Below, in pieces: positions 43,875 to 57,104 of a DNA stretch of 64,000 nucleotides. A program made the position numbers and the translations under genes. Within the stretch, counting starts at the first letter, position 1. Each line of letters starts with the position of its first letter. This DNA comes from Halomonas sp. (GTDB lineage: Bacteria; Pseudomonadota; Gammaproteobacteria; Pseudomonadales; Halomonadaceae), in contig NZ_DRFS01000015.1 in NCBI RefSeq assembly GCF_011050415.1, forward strand, positions 62,001-126,000, in the 5' to 3' direction. Under the pieces are notes generated by a model that worked only from the letters and a program-made list of their open reading frames with translations, did not search any database and was not told where the DNA came from.

Positions 43875-44359
43875 CTTTAAACAGCGGTTCGTTAAACATC
43901 TGTTGATAAGCATTATGATAAATATGTTAAAAAAATGTCCTAAAGCGCTCAACTTAACTATATTACCCATATCAATATTGAGCATGAGATCGTTAAGCAG
44001 CTTATAGATATATCTTGAAAGTGTGGATGAGTTGTCTTTTAGGTGGCTATCGCTTGAACAGGTAAACGCATTTTCAGAGGTCAGAATGGCTTTTCTTGCT
44101 GCCAAGATTCCTTTATAAAGCTGACTATAAAGGATGGATCAAATTCTCATGGCACTTTTGAGTGACGCTAAGGTCTGATAATCGCCTTAAACAGCATTAG
44201 AAAGTGTCAAAAGCACTAACAAAGTATGAAAAAGTAGCAAAAATTCGCCATTTTCATATCAATCGCGCTATGCTGGTGGCAAGTGTTTATTACGTCGCAG
44301 TTACCCAAATTCAGGCATGGTGCCTTAGCAAACGGCAAGATGACCATGGAACGTTCGAC
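43875..44359. other. 485-base AT-rich gap upstream of zipA
   Basis: No convincing gene. A 90-codon minus-strand frame (43833-44105) overlaps the lysR end and lacks similarity. A perfect inverted repeat CCTTTATA / TATAAAGG (44110-44117 and 44126-44133) could be an RNA hairpin or binding site. It is more AT-rich than its neighbours and may be a junction left by the tarD-lysR insertion. The zipA promoter should lie here but is not obvious. Confidence 0.4.
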
Positions 44360-48697
<4,338 letters not shown>

Positions 48698-48704
<7 letters not shown>

Positions 48705-50740
48705 GCGCGAATAATCGCGCTGATAATGCGTCGCCCTGGGTGTAGGTGATCGACCAGCGGTGCTTCTAGCGGCATCGGCTCATCGCATAGGCGTGAGGCG
48801 ATTAGCTCAGCGCAAAGCGGCGCGCTGGCTAGCCCGCGTGAGCCGTGGGCGGTTGATATCCAAAGGCCAGGGTAGTGCTCGCCACGTTTGTCGGGCACTC
48901 GGCTGGCATCTTTGCTGAGCAGTGCATAATCCGCTTGCCATGCTTCTGCTATCGGCACTGGTCCTGCGTAAGGCGTTTTGTCGGGGCTTGCGGCACGCAC
49001 TGCTGTGCGGCCCTGTAGGTTTGCAGGGTTAAGCTCTACGCCTGCCTGCTTCAGCTCTTCTACCAATACAGGCAGCGTTTGACGCAGCTCATCAATATTG
49101 CGCTGATGATCTTGAGCCGTCACATTGGTAGTCATGTTATTGGGCACAAAACTGGCCCCAAAGGTCAGCACGCCATCCAAAGCAGGCGCCACATAGCCAC
49201 CGGCACACACCACGCGTTTCGGCCCCGTTACCCCCGCAGGAAGCGTTGTTTCGCTAATCTGACCGCGTACCGACTGCAGCGGAAGCTGAGACGTTTGCGC
49301 AAAGCGGTTGGCCAAATGGGCGCTGGCAATCACGACCTGATTGGCTGCAAGCGTGCTGCCATCGGCTAAAGTAAGCTGCCAACCATTCTCCCGCTGGCTC
49401 AGAGAGCTAACCTCGCCCAGCCTTAAAGTGATGCCTGGCTGCTGGAGTAAGTGCTCACAGAGCACCTTGGGCCTTACCCAACCCGCCTGTGAATAATACA
49501 GCCCGTGGGGCACATCAATACTGATCTCTGCGGTCTCTGTTAGCGCAGGGTTTTCAAGCGCAGTAACCACCTCGGTGGGCAGCGGGTGCTGCTGCATAAA
49601 GCGTTGCTGACGGCGCGCTTCTTTATCACTACTTGCCAACTGCACCACGCCGCAGGGCTGCCATAAGGCTTGGTTGGCGTGTTGTTGTGCCAGCCAGCGC
49701 TGGCTATATAGCAGCCCCGCGAGGTAGACCCGGCTCTGGTGATTGGTCTCAACGGCCAGTTTTACATACAGCGCGCCCTGACGATTGCCGGAGCCGCCCG
49801 CGCCGGGCGCTTCGCGTTCAACTACGGTTACCTTGAGGCCACGGCGTGCTAACGCCGCCGCAACGGTGCTTCCTGCGATTCCCGCACCTACGATGGCGAC
49901 ATGCATCGCGCCGTCCATAGCAGAGTGGTTATCAAACGCTACAGGCGGCGTAAACCAAGGCGTTGACTGGCGACGTTGATCCTCGGGTGGCGTGTCGATA
50001 CTGCCCGCGAGCATTTCACGCTTGCGGCCATAGCCCGGTACTTTTTTCCAGTGAAACCCCGCTGCTTTCAAACCACGCTTAACAATTCCCGCACAGGTAA
50101 AAGTAGCAAAGGTAGCCCCAGGCCGGGAACGAGCGGCCATAGCGTTAAACAGCTCGGGTTGCCACATATCGGGGTTTTTCGAGGGCGCAAAGCCATCTAA
50201 AAACCAGGCGTCTACCTGGCCATCCAGCTGTTCCAGACGCTCCGTGGTATCACCAAAATGTAGATCAAGGGTGACGCGTGCGGTTAAGTGCAGCCGATGA
50301 ATGCCGCTAACGGCCGCAGGCCATTGGGCACATAGCACCTGTGAATAAGCCGACAATGAAGGCCAAGCACTTAATGCCTGCTTCAGTGCTTCGTGATCCA
50401 GCGGAAATTTTTCTGTGGATAACAGGTGTAGCCGCGCATTGGGTGGCGCATGTTGTTCAAAGCAGGCCCAGGCACAGAGCACATTGAGGCCGGTACCAAA
50501 GCCGGTTTCGCCAATCACGAAAGGCCGCGATGCTCCCCAGGTGGCAAAGCGTTCAGGGAGATGGTTCGCGCCAAGAAACACATGTTCGGTTTCAGCGCGC
50601 CCATCACCCCGGGTGAAATAGACGTCATCAAACGCTTCCGAGTGAGGGGCTCCCTCGTTCCAGGTCAGTATGGGCGTGGTTAATGCCGCAAGCGGAGGCA
50701 AAGCGTTGGGACGTTGGGTCACGCAGGTATCCGTCTTCAT
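48698..50740 (-). CDS. mnmC: Bifunctional tRNA 5-methylaminomethyl-2-thiouridine biosynthesis protein MnmC
   Basis: Completes the mnm5s2U wobble modification. The N-terminal methyltransferase domain (about 1-250) has EHVFLGANHLPERF, GETGFGTGLNVLCAW and DAWFLDGFAPSKNPDMW; the C-terminal FAD domain (from about 280) starts with VAIVGAGIAGSTVAAALARRG and contains GGSGNRQGALYVKL and RGLASAPLCAELI. Length (680 aa) and domain order match E. coli (668). Convergent with ligA-yheU. Confidence 0.97.
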
Positions 50741-50880
50741 GAACAGGTGGTTAAAAAATGATCAATTTGTTAACAGTGGCGCTATCTCTGGCTTAGCGCA
50801 AAGCGTCCGCCGGGTTTGCACAGAGTTTTCCACAGGCTCTGTGAAAAAGCCGACGGACCCTCCATATTCACCTATTAGGG

Positions 50881-51180
50881 TCAAGGCAAAACTTTTTTGA
50901 ATGGCTTAACAATTACCTTGGCATAGACCCCCGCAATCATGTATGGGTCAGCATCGGCCCAGGCCTTGGCGCTTTCCAAACTATCGAACTCCGCTACCAC
51001 TAAACTGCCTGAAAAGCCTGCATCACCTGGGTTTTCAGCATCGATGGCAGGATGAGGGCCAGCGAGTATGATACGGCCTTCGTCACGCAGCGCTTCAAGG
51101 CGCGCTAAATGGTCAGGCCGGGCCGCTAAACGGCGCTCTAGGCTATTGGGCACATCTTCACTAATAATGGCATACAGCAT
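50881..51180 (-). CDS. yciI: YciI-family protein
   Basis: A 99-aa dimeric ferredoxin-like protein. The family features are seen: [27 protein letters not shown] at the start, the His/Asp of [22 protein letters not shown], and [18 protein letters not shown] near the end. No confirmed enzyme function for YciI in bacteria. Neighbours the PHP and YciO genes, and in E. coli yciI, yciV and yciO also lie in one region, which supports the assignment. Confidence 0.9.
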   Translation of the reverse strand: MLYAIISEDVPNSLERRLAARPDHLARLEALRDEGRIILAGPHPAIDAENPGDAGFSGSLVVAEFDSLESAKAWADADPYMIAGVYAKVIVKPFKKVLP

Positions 51181-51324
51181 TTGAGGTTAACTCCTTGAAA
51201 AGGCGAGGGTGCAGCGCTAGCGTCAATTGACCGGGCTGAGATAAGCGCGCACCATATCTTACGCACTGAGAGCGCTTTATTCACAGCTCAACGGTGCATT
51301 CTGACAAACTGACCACACGGCGTC

Positions 51325-52245
51325 ATGCATATGCCTCGACTTCCCTACACCTTTGATGCCGATCAGCGCTATCCGGTTGATCTGCACATGCACTCAACGG
51401 CTTCGGACGGCGCCCTAACGCCTACCGAGCTTGTAGCGCTATGTGCCGAGCGCGGGCTAACGCATATGTCGCTGACCGACCACGATACCATGGACGGCAT
51501 TGAGGAAGCGGGGCTTGCTGCTGCGCAGGAGGGTGTGTGTCTTGTCCCAGGCTGCGAGTTATCCACACGCTGGCAGGGTGTGAATATTCATGTGGTTGCG
51601 CTGATGCCGGGTGGTTTGCAGGGGCCAATGGTAGACGGCTTGATTCAGCAGCGTGCCGCGCGCATTCAGCGGGCGGAAGTGATTGCCGAACGGCTGGAAA
51701 AAATAGGCTTGGGCAATGCGCTGGAAAAAGCCCGTGTTCAGGCAGGCAGTGACCGACCATTGGGACGCCCAGATTTTGCCCGTGCGCTAGTAGAGGAGGG
51801 CTTAGTGCCGGATTGGGCCAGCGCGTTTAAGCGCTATTTAGGCAGTGGCAAGAAGGGCGATGTCAAAGCCCACTGGCCTGACATCAGTGAAGCCGTGGGC
51901 TGGATTGTCGCTTCAGGCGGCGTTGCAGTGATTGCGCATCCGCTGCGCCACGGTTTAACCCGGCGCAAGCGCGGCCTATTGATGGATACCTTTCAGGCGG
52001 CGGGTGGTCAAGGGGTCGAGGTAGTGAGCGGTCAGCAGAACCCCGACAGCACTCGCGACCTGGCGCGCCAGTTAGTAGAGCGTGAGTTGTACGCCTCTAT
52101 GGGCAGTGACTTTCACTTTCCCGGTAGCCATGCGGCCCCCGGCAGTATGAGCATGATACCGCGTACGGCGGCGCCCCCTATTTGGCAGCACCCGCGTTTG
52201 GTACACCTTCGCGATGCACCTGCTGGTATGCTTGCCGCAGGGTGA
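51325..52245 (+). CDS. rnm: PHP-domain 5'-3' exoribonuclease (YciV/RNase AM family)
   Basis: A 306-aa PHP phosphoesterase. Metal ligands: DLHMHSTASDG (near residue 20), the DHD of SLTDHDTMDGI (near 53), PGCELSTRW (near 75), and IAHPLRHG and GSDFHFPGSH in the C-terminal half. E. coli YciV was shown to trim 5' ends of 5S and other rRNAs and hydrolyse pAp. ATG 51325 or the next ATG two codons on are both possible. YciO follows after 114 bases, as in E. coli. Confidence 0.88.
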   Translation: MHMPRLPYTFDADQRYPVDLHMHSTASDGALTPTELVALCAERGLTHMSLTDHDTMDGIEEAGLAAAQEGVCLVPGCELSTRWQGVNIHVVALMPGGLQGPMVDGLIQQRAARIQRAEVIAERLEKIGLGNALEKARVQAGSDRPLGRPDFARALVEEGLVPDWASAFKRYLGSGKKGDVKAHWPDISEAVGWIVASGGVAVIAHPLRHGLTRRKRGLLMDTFQAAGGQGVEVVSGQQNPDSTRDLARQLVERELYASMGSDFHFPGSHAAPGSMSMIPRTAAPPIWQHPRLVHLRDAPAGMLAAG

Positions 52246-52359
52246 TTCGCTAAGCATTTACACTGTTGTATTTAAGTGCGTTTGTATATTAAGTGCGTGC
52301 GATATGATGGCGTGCTATAGCAGTGCGGTAAGAGTAGAGCCTACGGACAGGAGCAACTA

Positions 52360-52980
52360 ATGAGCCAATACTTTCAGATTCACCCGGAGAACCCGCAAAA
52401 GCGGCTGATCGATCAGGCGATTGAGATCATCCGTAAAGGGGGCGTTGTCGCATACCCTACTGACTCGGGTTATGCGCTCGGCTGCCACTTGGGCGAGAAG
52501 AAGGCCATTGAGAAAATCAAATGGCTACGTTCCTTGGATGATAAGCACAACTTTACACTGGTATGTTCCGATTTATCGGAAATTGGCACTTACGCTAAGG
52601 TTGATAACGATGTGTTTCGGCTGCTAAAGGCCTACACCCCAGGACCCTATACCTTTATTCTGGATGCCACTTCAGAAGTGCCGCGGCTGTTATTGCACCC
52701 CAAGCGGCGCTCCATTGGTGTTCGCGTGCCGGATCACCGTATTACACACGCATTACTGGCGGCATTAGGTGGACCATTAATGAGCGTAACGCTGATCCCG
52801 GTGGGCGATGATCAGCCCATGAACGACCCGGAAGAGATCCGAGAGCGTTTCGGTGCGCACTTGGATGCGATTATCGACGGTGGTGCCTGCCATCTAGACC
52901 CCACCAGCGTCATCGATCTGCGCGAACTCCCGCCTAAGATCATTCGCGAAGGGCGCGGCGATATCACACCTTTCCAGTAA
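52360..52980 (+). CDS. yciO: YciO, Sua5/YciO/YrdC-family protein
   Basis: A 206-aa protein with the TsaC-like fold: GGVVAYPTDSGYALGCHLGEKKA near residues 28-48, LRSLDDKHNFTLVCSDL, RLLKAYTPGPYTFIL, RRSIGVRVPDHRI and PLMSVTLIP. The TsaC family makes threonylcarbamoyladenylate for t6A. YciO members are paralogues with weak activity and an uncertain role. AGGAGCAACTA precedes the ATG. Convergent with the ion channel gene, with two bases between stops. Confidence 0.92.
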   Translation: MSQYFQIHPENPQKRLIDQAIEIIRKGGVVAYPTDSGYALGCHLGEKKAIEKIKWLRSLDDKHNFTLVCSDLSEIGTYAKVDNDVFRLLKAYTPGPYTFILDATSEVPRLLLHPKRRSIGVRVPDHRITHALLAALGGPLMSVTLIPVGDDQPMNDPEEIRERFGAHLDAIIDGGACHLDPTSVIDLRELPPKIIREGRGDITPFQ

Positions 52981-52981
52981 A

Positions 52982-53860
52982 TTAGTCAGTAGATGGCTCC
53001 TGTTCGGCTTTATGCGGGTCTTCGCTGTCTTCGTCCAGCCAAGTGCCGCAGCGTAGGCAGTAGCGGGCACGCTTTTCATGGCGCTCATGCCCACAGCCGG
53101 GGCAGGCCTCTTCTGAGTAACGCTCTTCGCGAATGGAGCGAATTACCTGGGCGGAGAAGACCCCGGTGGGGACGGCAATAATTGAGTAACCGAGCAGCAT
53201 CAGGATAACGGTAATCGATTTACCCAGGGCGGTGGCGGGTACAATGTCGCCATAACCCACCGTAGTCATGCTAACGATGGCCCAGTACATCGACATCGGT
53301 ATGCTGGTGAAGCCTGATTCGGGTGATTCAATGTTGTACATCAAAGCTGCAAACAGTGTTACCACCATAAATACGCCGCTAAAAAACAGCAGTATCTGCC
53401 TCATGCTGCGCTTAAGCGCATCCATCAGAAGGCGCGCTTCGCCGACAAATTCCATTAAACGCAAAATGCGGAAAATACGCAGCACCCGCAGCAAGCGCAC
53501 AATCACCAACCCATGGGCGCCGGGCACGAGTAGCACCAGCCAAGTGGGCAGAACGGCAATTAAATCGACAATGCCATAAAAGCTTTTTAAGTAGAGCGTG
53601 GGGCGTTCCAAGCAGTAAATGCGCAAGATCAGCTCAATGCTGAACAGCACCGTAAACGCCCACTCAAGGTAGTAAAACAACTCGCCGTAGCGCTCTGCAT
53701 AAGCTTCAACACTGCCCAGTAGAATGACCGCGACACTTAATAAAATAAGCCCAATCAGGGCGATATCGAACGCTTTCGCACCCGGTGTATCTGATTCAAA
53801 AATGATATGAAACAGCCGGGTGCGCAGGCCTTCCGCGCCAGGGGTTAAGTGAAAATTCAT
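52982..53860 (-). CDS. Voltage-gated potassium channel family protein with zinc-ribbon tail
   Basis: A 292-aa six-helix ion channel of the Kch/KvAP type. The S4 segment has regularly spaced arginines (VRLLRVLRIFRILRLMEF near residues 120-137), and the pore loop contains the K+ selectivity filter TVGYGDI near 200. The cytoplasmic tail (from about 240) holds two CxxC pairs (ACPGCGHE and YCLRCGTW), a likely zinc ribbon, and an acidic end. No RCK domain. The tail is unusual enough to note; its ligand is unknown. Confidence 0.9.
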   Translation of the reverse strand: MNFHLTPGAEGLRTRLFHIIFESDTPGAKAFDIALIGLILLSVAVILLGSVEAYAERYGELFYYLEWAFTVLFSIELILRIYCLERPTLYLKSFYGIVDLIAVLPTWLVLLVPGAHGLVIVRLLRVLRIFRILRLMEFVGEARLLMDALKRSMRQILLFFSGVFMVVTLFAALMYNIESPESGFTSIPMSMYWAIVSMTTVGYGDIVPATALGKSITVILMLLGYSIIAVPTGVFSAQVIRSIREERYSEEACPGCGHERHEKRARYCLRCGTWLDEDSEDPHKAEQEPSTD

Positions 53861-53911
53861 TAAATCGTCCTGAAGTGGGACTGAAAAAGCCTTAGAAAAA
53901 GCGCTAAACCG

Positions 53912-54838
53912 TTAGCGTAGCGCGGTTTGGTACGTGAAGCGATGCGCAAGTGCTAACGCCGACTTACCGTAAGCGGTGCTTGGCTGGCCGTAGGTATCTA
54001 ATGCGCCGGGCAGGAGAGCCGCAAGAGCCCTATCCGCGTCATCAAGTGTTGGGTGTTCGGCAAGGGTGGCCAGTGCCTGCCGGGCATCGGCTAGAAAAGT
54101 GGCTTGCCGGCTATCGTGGTAGGCATCCAGCGCGAGGGTGGCGCGGTGGAGCCACTCGGCAGGCGATTGTGCGTCGGGTAATGGCCAGTGTTGGGCGCTT
54201 AACGCATTGCCACGAGCCGCTTTGCTGCTATCTGATGGGCGCAAGGGAATCTGTTCAGCCAGAATGAGCGCCAGTGTCCAAAGTGCTTCCGGGTCGCCGC
54301 CCTTTAACTCAAGTTCCATTTCTCGAATTGGCGTGCGGTAGCCAGCGCTACTAATCTCACCTTCATCCAGTACCAGTTCGATATGGCTCTCCTGGTCCTG
54401 ATCCTGGTCAGTGGCGCTGGAGGTGGCTAAACCTCCCTTCAACTGCCAGCTGCGTCGTGTGAAATTGGTGCTGAGTTGAGGGGTCAGGGAATCCAATACG
54501 CCGCTAAGCTCGCCTTGAAAAGGAGGTAGTGCTGCTAGCGCGGTGAGATCTAACTGAGCGTCAGGAACTTGCCACTCCCACTCCTGTCGTTGGGAGAGGC
54601 CGCCGCTACCGTGGCCTGCGGTTTTGACGGTTTGTAGCACGAGGCCATCGACTTGGCGTAGGCGTAAGACAATGCGTGCATTGGCCAAATCACCTTCAGG
54701 CGTATCAAAGTAGCTATTGGTCAAGGTTTGTTGCTGAAAGTTTTTTTCGCTGAGCAGTGGGTGTTGCGCAAGAGCGGCAGGCCCTGTGGGGGCAAGGGCT
54801 AGCTTGATTTCTACTTCAATGGGAGTTGGGGTTTTCAT
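53912..54838 (-). CDS. CYTH-domain protein (inorganic triphosphatase-like) with short C-terminal extension
   Basis: A 308-aa protein starting at the ATG at 54838 (GAGGTGG upstream); a GTG four codons earlier is an alternative. The N-terminal half is a CYTH tunnel domain with the EVEIKL motif (residues 8-13), SYFDTP, RIVLRLRQV, LQTVKT, LVLDEGEI and REMELELKGG. The helical C-terminal part (about 200-308) is reminiscent of the CHAD region in E. coli YgiF, but much shorter (YgiF is 433 aa). The CYTH domain hydrolyses triphosphates; whether this copy does is inferred. Confidence 0.85.
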   Translation of the reverse strand: MKTPTPIEVEIKLALAPTGPAALAQHPLLSEKNFQQQTLTNSYFDTPEGDLANARIVLRLRQVDGLVLQTVKTAGHGSGGLSQRQEWEWQVPDAQLDLTALAALPPFQGELSGVLDSLTPQLSTNFTRRSWQLKGGLATSSATDQDQDQESHIELVLDEGEISSAGYRTPIREMELELKGGDPEALWTLALILAEQIPLRPSDSSKAARGNALSAQHWPLPDAQSPAEWLHRATLALDAYHDSRQATFLADARQALATLAEHPTLDDADRALAALLPGALDTYGQPSTAYGKSALALAHRFTYQTALR

Positions 54839-54975
54839 GGCGCTAGCCACCTCATTATCATGACATTTAGATGAATATTTGATTACATTTATGAACTTTT
54901 CATGACGGCGGCGAGCGCACTCTTTATACTGGCGCCGCCATTTCCAGGCTTCCCGAAAACAGGCTTAAAGGCTCT

Positions 54976-55656
54976 ATGGTTACCTCCAACCCTTTTTCCT
55001 CGATGTTTGGCCGCTCGCCATTCCAGCCGTTGCTGGCCCACATCGTCAAGGCCAATGAATGCGCCGACCAGCTACTGCCGTTCTTTGAGGCATCGCTTGT
55101 TGGTGATTGGGACCGCGCTGCTGAACTGCGTGAAAACGTCACTCGTTTAGAGCATGACGCAGACACGTTGAAAACAGAGCTACGGTTAAACCTACCTAAC
55201 ACTATGTTCCTGCCCGTATCGCGCTCTGACCTGCTCGATCTGATCAGCGTACAGGACAAAATTGCCAATAAGGTACGTGACATTACCGGCATTATGCTGG
55301 GGCGTAAAATGCGCGTACCTGACGAGTTGGCGGAACCCATGCGCGCTTATATTACCACCAGCGTTGCCTGTGTGGCCCAAGCGCGCCAAGCATTGGAAGA
55401 GCTCAAAGAACTATTGGAATCGGGTTTTGGGCGCAACGTTTCCGATGTGATGCAGAACATGATCCGCGAGTTACACACACTTGAGCATGAAGCCGATGGT
55501 CAACAGGTGTCGATTCGCCGCCAACTGTTTGCGCTTGAGAGTCAACTGCCTCCCGTTGATGTGATCTTTCTCTACAAGATTATTGAATGGGTGGGTGAAT
55601 TATCCGATCGCGCTGAGCGCGTGGGTAGCCGTCTGCAGATCCTGACCGCCCGCTAA
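54976..55656 (+). CDS. PhoU-like DUF47 protein
   Basis: A 226-aa helical protein of the TIGR00153 (YkaA-like) family. It shows the metal-binding-type repeats ELRENVTRLEHDADTLK and ELHTLEHEADGQQVSIRR (E-x3-D spacing). It lies 10 bases before the pit gene; this DUF47-Pit pair is common and is thought to modulate phosphate transport. A typical Pho box (two CTGTCAT repeats) is not seen upstream. Confidence 0.92.
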   Translation: MVTSNPFSSMFGRSPFQPLLAHIVKANECADQLLPFFEASLVGDWDRAAELRENVTRLEHDADTLKTELRLNLPNTMFLPVSRSDLLDLISVQDKIANKVRDITGIMLGRKMRVPDELAEPMRAYITTSVACVAQARQALEELKELLESGFGRNVSDVMQNMIRELHTLEHEADGQQVSIRRQLFALESQLPPVDVIFLYKIIEWVGELSDRAERVGSRLQILTAR

Positions 55657-55666
55657 GGGGAGCTTC

Positions 55667-56932
55667 ATGCTGATTATTGCCCAACACGGTGAAATCTTCA
55701 TTATCCTGGCCTGTTTGTTTGGCTTCTTTATGGCCTGGGGCGTCGGTGCCAATGACGTCGCCAATGCGATGGGAACCTCGGTGGGATCGAAAGCGATCAC
55801 CATCAAACAAGCTATTATTATCGCGGTGATTTTTGAGTTCCTCGGTGCTTGGCTGGCCGGTGGCGAGGTTACTGCAACGATACGTGGCGGGATGCTTGAT
55901 CCTGTCTTGCTGGAAGCGAATCCAGAGCTGTTAGTCTACGGCATGCTGTCGGCGCTATTGGCTGCTGCTATTTGGCTGATGGTGGCGTCGGCGCGGGGTT
56001 GGCCGGTATCTACCACTCACTCCATCGTCGGTGCCATCGTCGGTTTTGGTGCCGTAGGGCTTGGCGTTGAGGCGGTTGCCTGGAGTCGTGTCGGCACCAT
56101 TGCTTCGAGCTGGATTATCTCGCCGCTGCTCGCTGGCACCATCGGTTTTGTTCTGTTTAAGTCGGTTCACCATCTGATTTTTGAAAACAAAGACCCCTTC
56201 GCTGCTGCCAAGCGCTATGTGCCTGGGTATATCTTCCTAGTCGGATTTATTGTCTCGATGGTGACGTTGACCAAAGGGCTTACCCACGTTGGATTGGATC
56301 TCACCTTTGGCCAAAGCTTTCTGCTGTCTATTTTGCTAGGCGTTATGATTATGGCGCTGGGTATTGTTATGCAGCGGCGTATCAAATATGTGCAGAGCGC
56401 TAGCGACCACTTTGGCTATGCTAACGTTGAGCGCGTATTCGGCGTACTCATGATCTTTACCGCCTGTGCCATGGCGTTTGCCCACGGCTCTAACGATGTG
56501 GCTAACGCAGTTGGCCCGCTAGCAGCGGTGATTAGCGTTGTGCGCAGCGAAGGTGTGATTGACAGCGCGGCGTTAGTGCCTTGGTGGGTGCTGGTGCTGG
56601 GCGGCGGTGGCATCGTTGTTGGCCTGGTCACTTACGGGCATAAAGTTATCGCCACCGTGGGTACCGGCATTACTGAGCTAACACCTAGCCGCGGTTTTGC
56701 GGCCACCTTGGCAGCGGCAACAACGGTGGTGTTGGCCTCGGGTACGGGTCTGCCGATTTCTACTACGCATACTCTTGTGGGCGCGATTTTAGGCGTTGGT
56801 TTGGCACGCGGTATGGCAGCGCTGAACTTGCGCGTGATCGGCACCATTGTGATGTCTTGGTTGATTACGTTGCCTGCGGGTGCTGGCCTAGCCATCCTGT
56901 TCTTCTTTATGTTTAAAGGCATGTTTGGTTAA
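55667..56932 (+). CDS. pit: Low-affinity inorganic phosphate transporter (PiT family)
   Basis: A 421-aa membrane protein with about ten helices. The two PiT signature repeats are GVGANDVANAMGTSVGS (residues 24-40) and AHGSNDVANAVGPLAA (near 276), and the STTHSIVGAIVGFG and STTHTLVGAILGVG pair is also present. It takes up Pi with a cation, probably as a metal-phosphate complex. Co-transcribed with the PhoU-like gene upstream. A terminator follows. Confidence 0.95.
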   Translation: MLIIAQHGEIFIILACLFGFFMAWGVGANDVANAMGTSVGSKAITIKQAIIIAVIFEFLGAWLAGGEVTATIRGGMLDPVLLEANPELLVYGMLSALLAAAIWLMVASARGWPVSTTHSIVGAIVGFGAVGLGVEAVAWSRVGTIASSWIISPLLAGTIGFVLFKSVHHLIFENKDPFAAAKRYVPGYIFLVGFIVSMVTLTKGLTHVGLDLTFGQSFLLSILLGVMIMALGIVMQRRIKYVQSASDHFGYANVERVFGVLMIFTACAMAFAHGSNDVANAVGPLAAVISVVRSEGVIDSAALVPWWVLVLGGGGIVVGLVTYGHKVIATVGTGITELTPSRGFAATLAAATTVVLASGTGLPISTTHTLVGAILGVGLARGMAALNLRVIGTIVMSWLITLPAGAGLAILFFFMFKGMFG

Positions 56933-56995
56933 CAAAACAACAAGCAGTACGCCACGGCTCGAAAGCGCTTAGCGATATCTCAGCAGTAAAAATGT

Positions 56996-57030
56996 CAGCG
57001 GCATCTTCATTAGAAGGTGCCGCTGTTTTT
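56996..57030 (+). terminator. Terminator after pit
   Basis: Stem CAGCGGCATCTTC / GAAGGTGCCGCTG (one G-T pair; 56996-57008 and 57013-57025), loop ATTA, then TTTTT. Confidence 0.9.
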
Positions 57031-57104
57031 CGTGCTCTGTTAAAGTAGATAGGTTAGACGTGCTAAACGTCTGTTTCTTTTCACCTGCTGCCGGAGAGCG
57101 GCCC

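Noticed and set aside
43833..44105. Minus-strand 90-codon frame after lysR
   Set aside because: Overlaps the lysR 3' end, AT-rich, no ribosome site or similarity.
44204..44359. 52-residue N-terminal extension of ZipA from a GTG
   Set aside because: ZipA begins with its membrane helix; the extension has no family match and no ribosome site.
54840..54975. Pho box before the PhoU-like/pit operon
   Set aside because: Only scattered TCATGAC-like words; no pair of CTGTCAT repeats with 11-base period.
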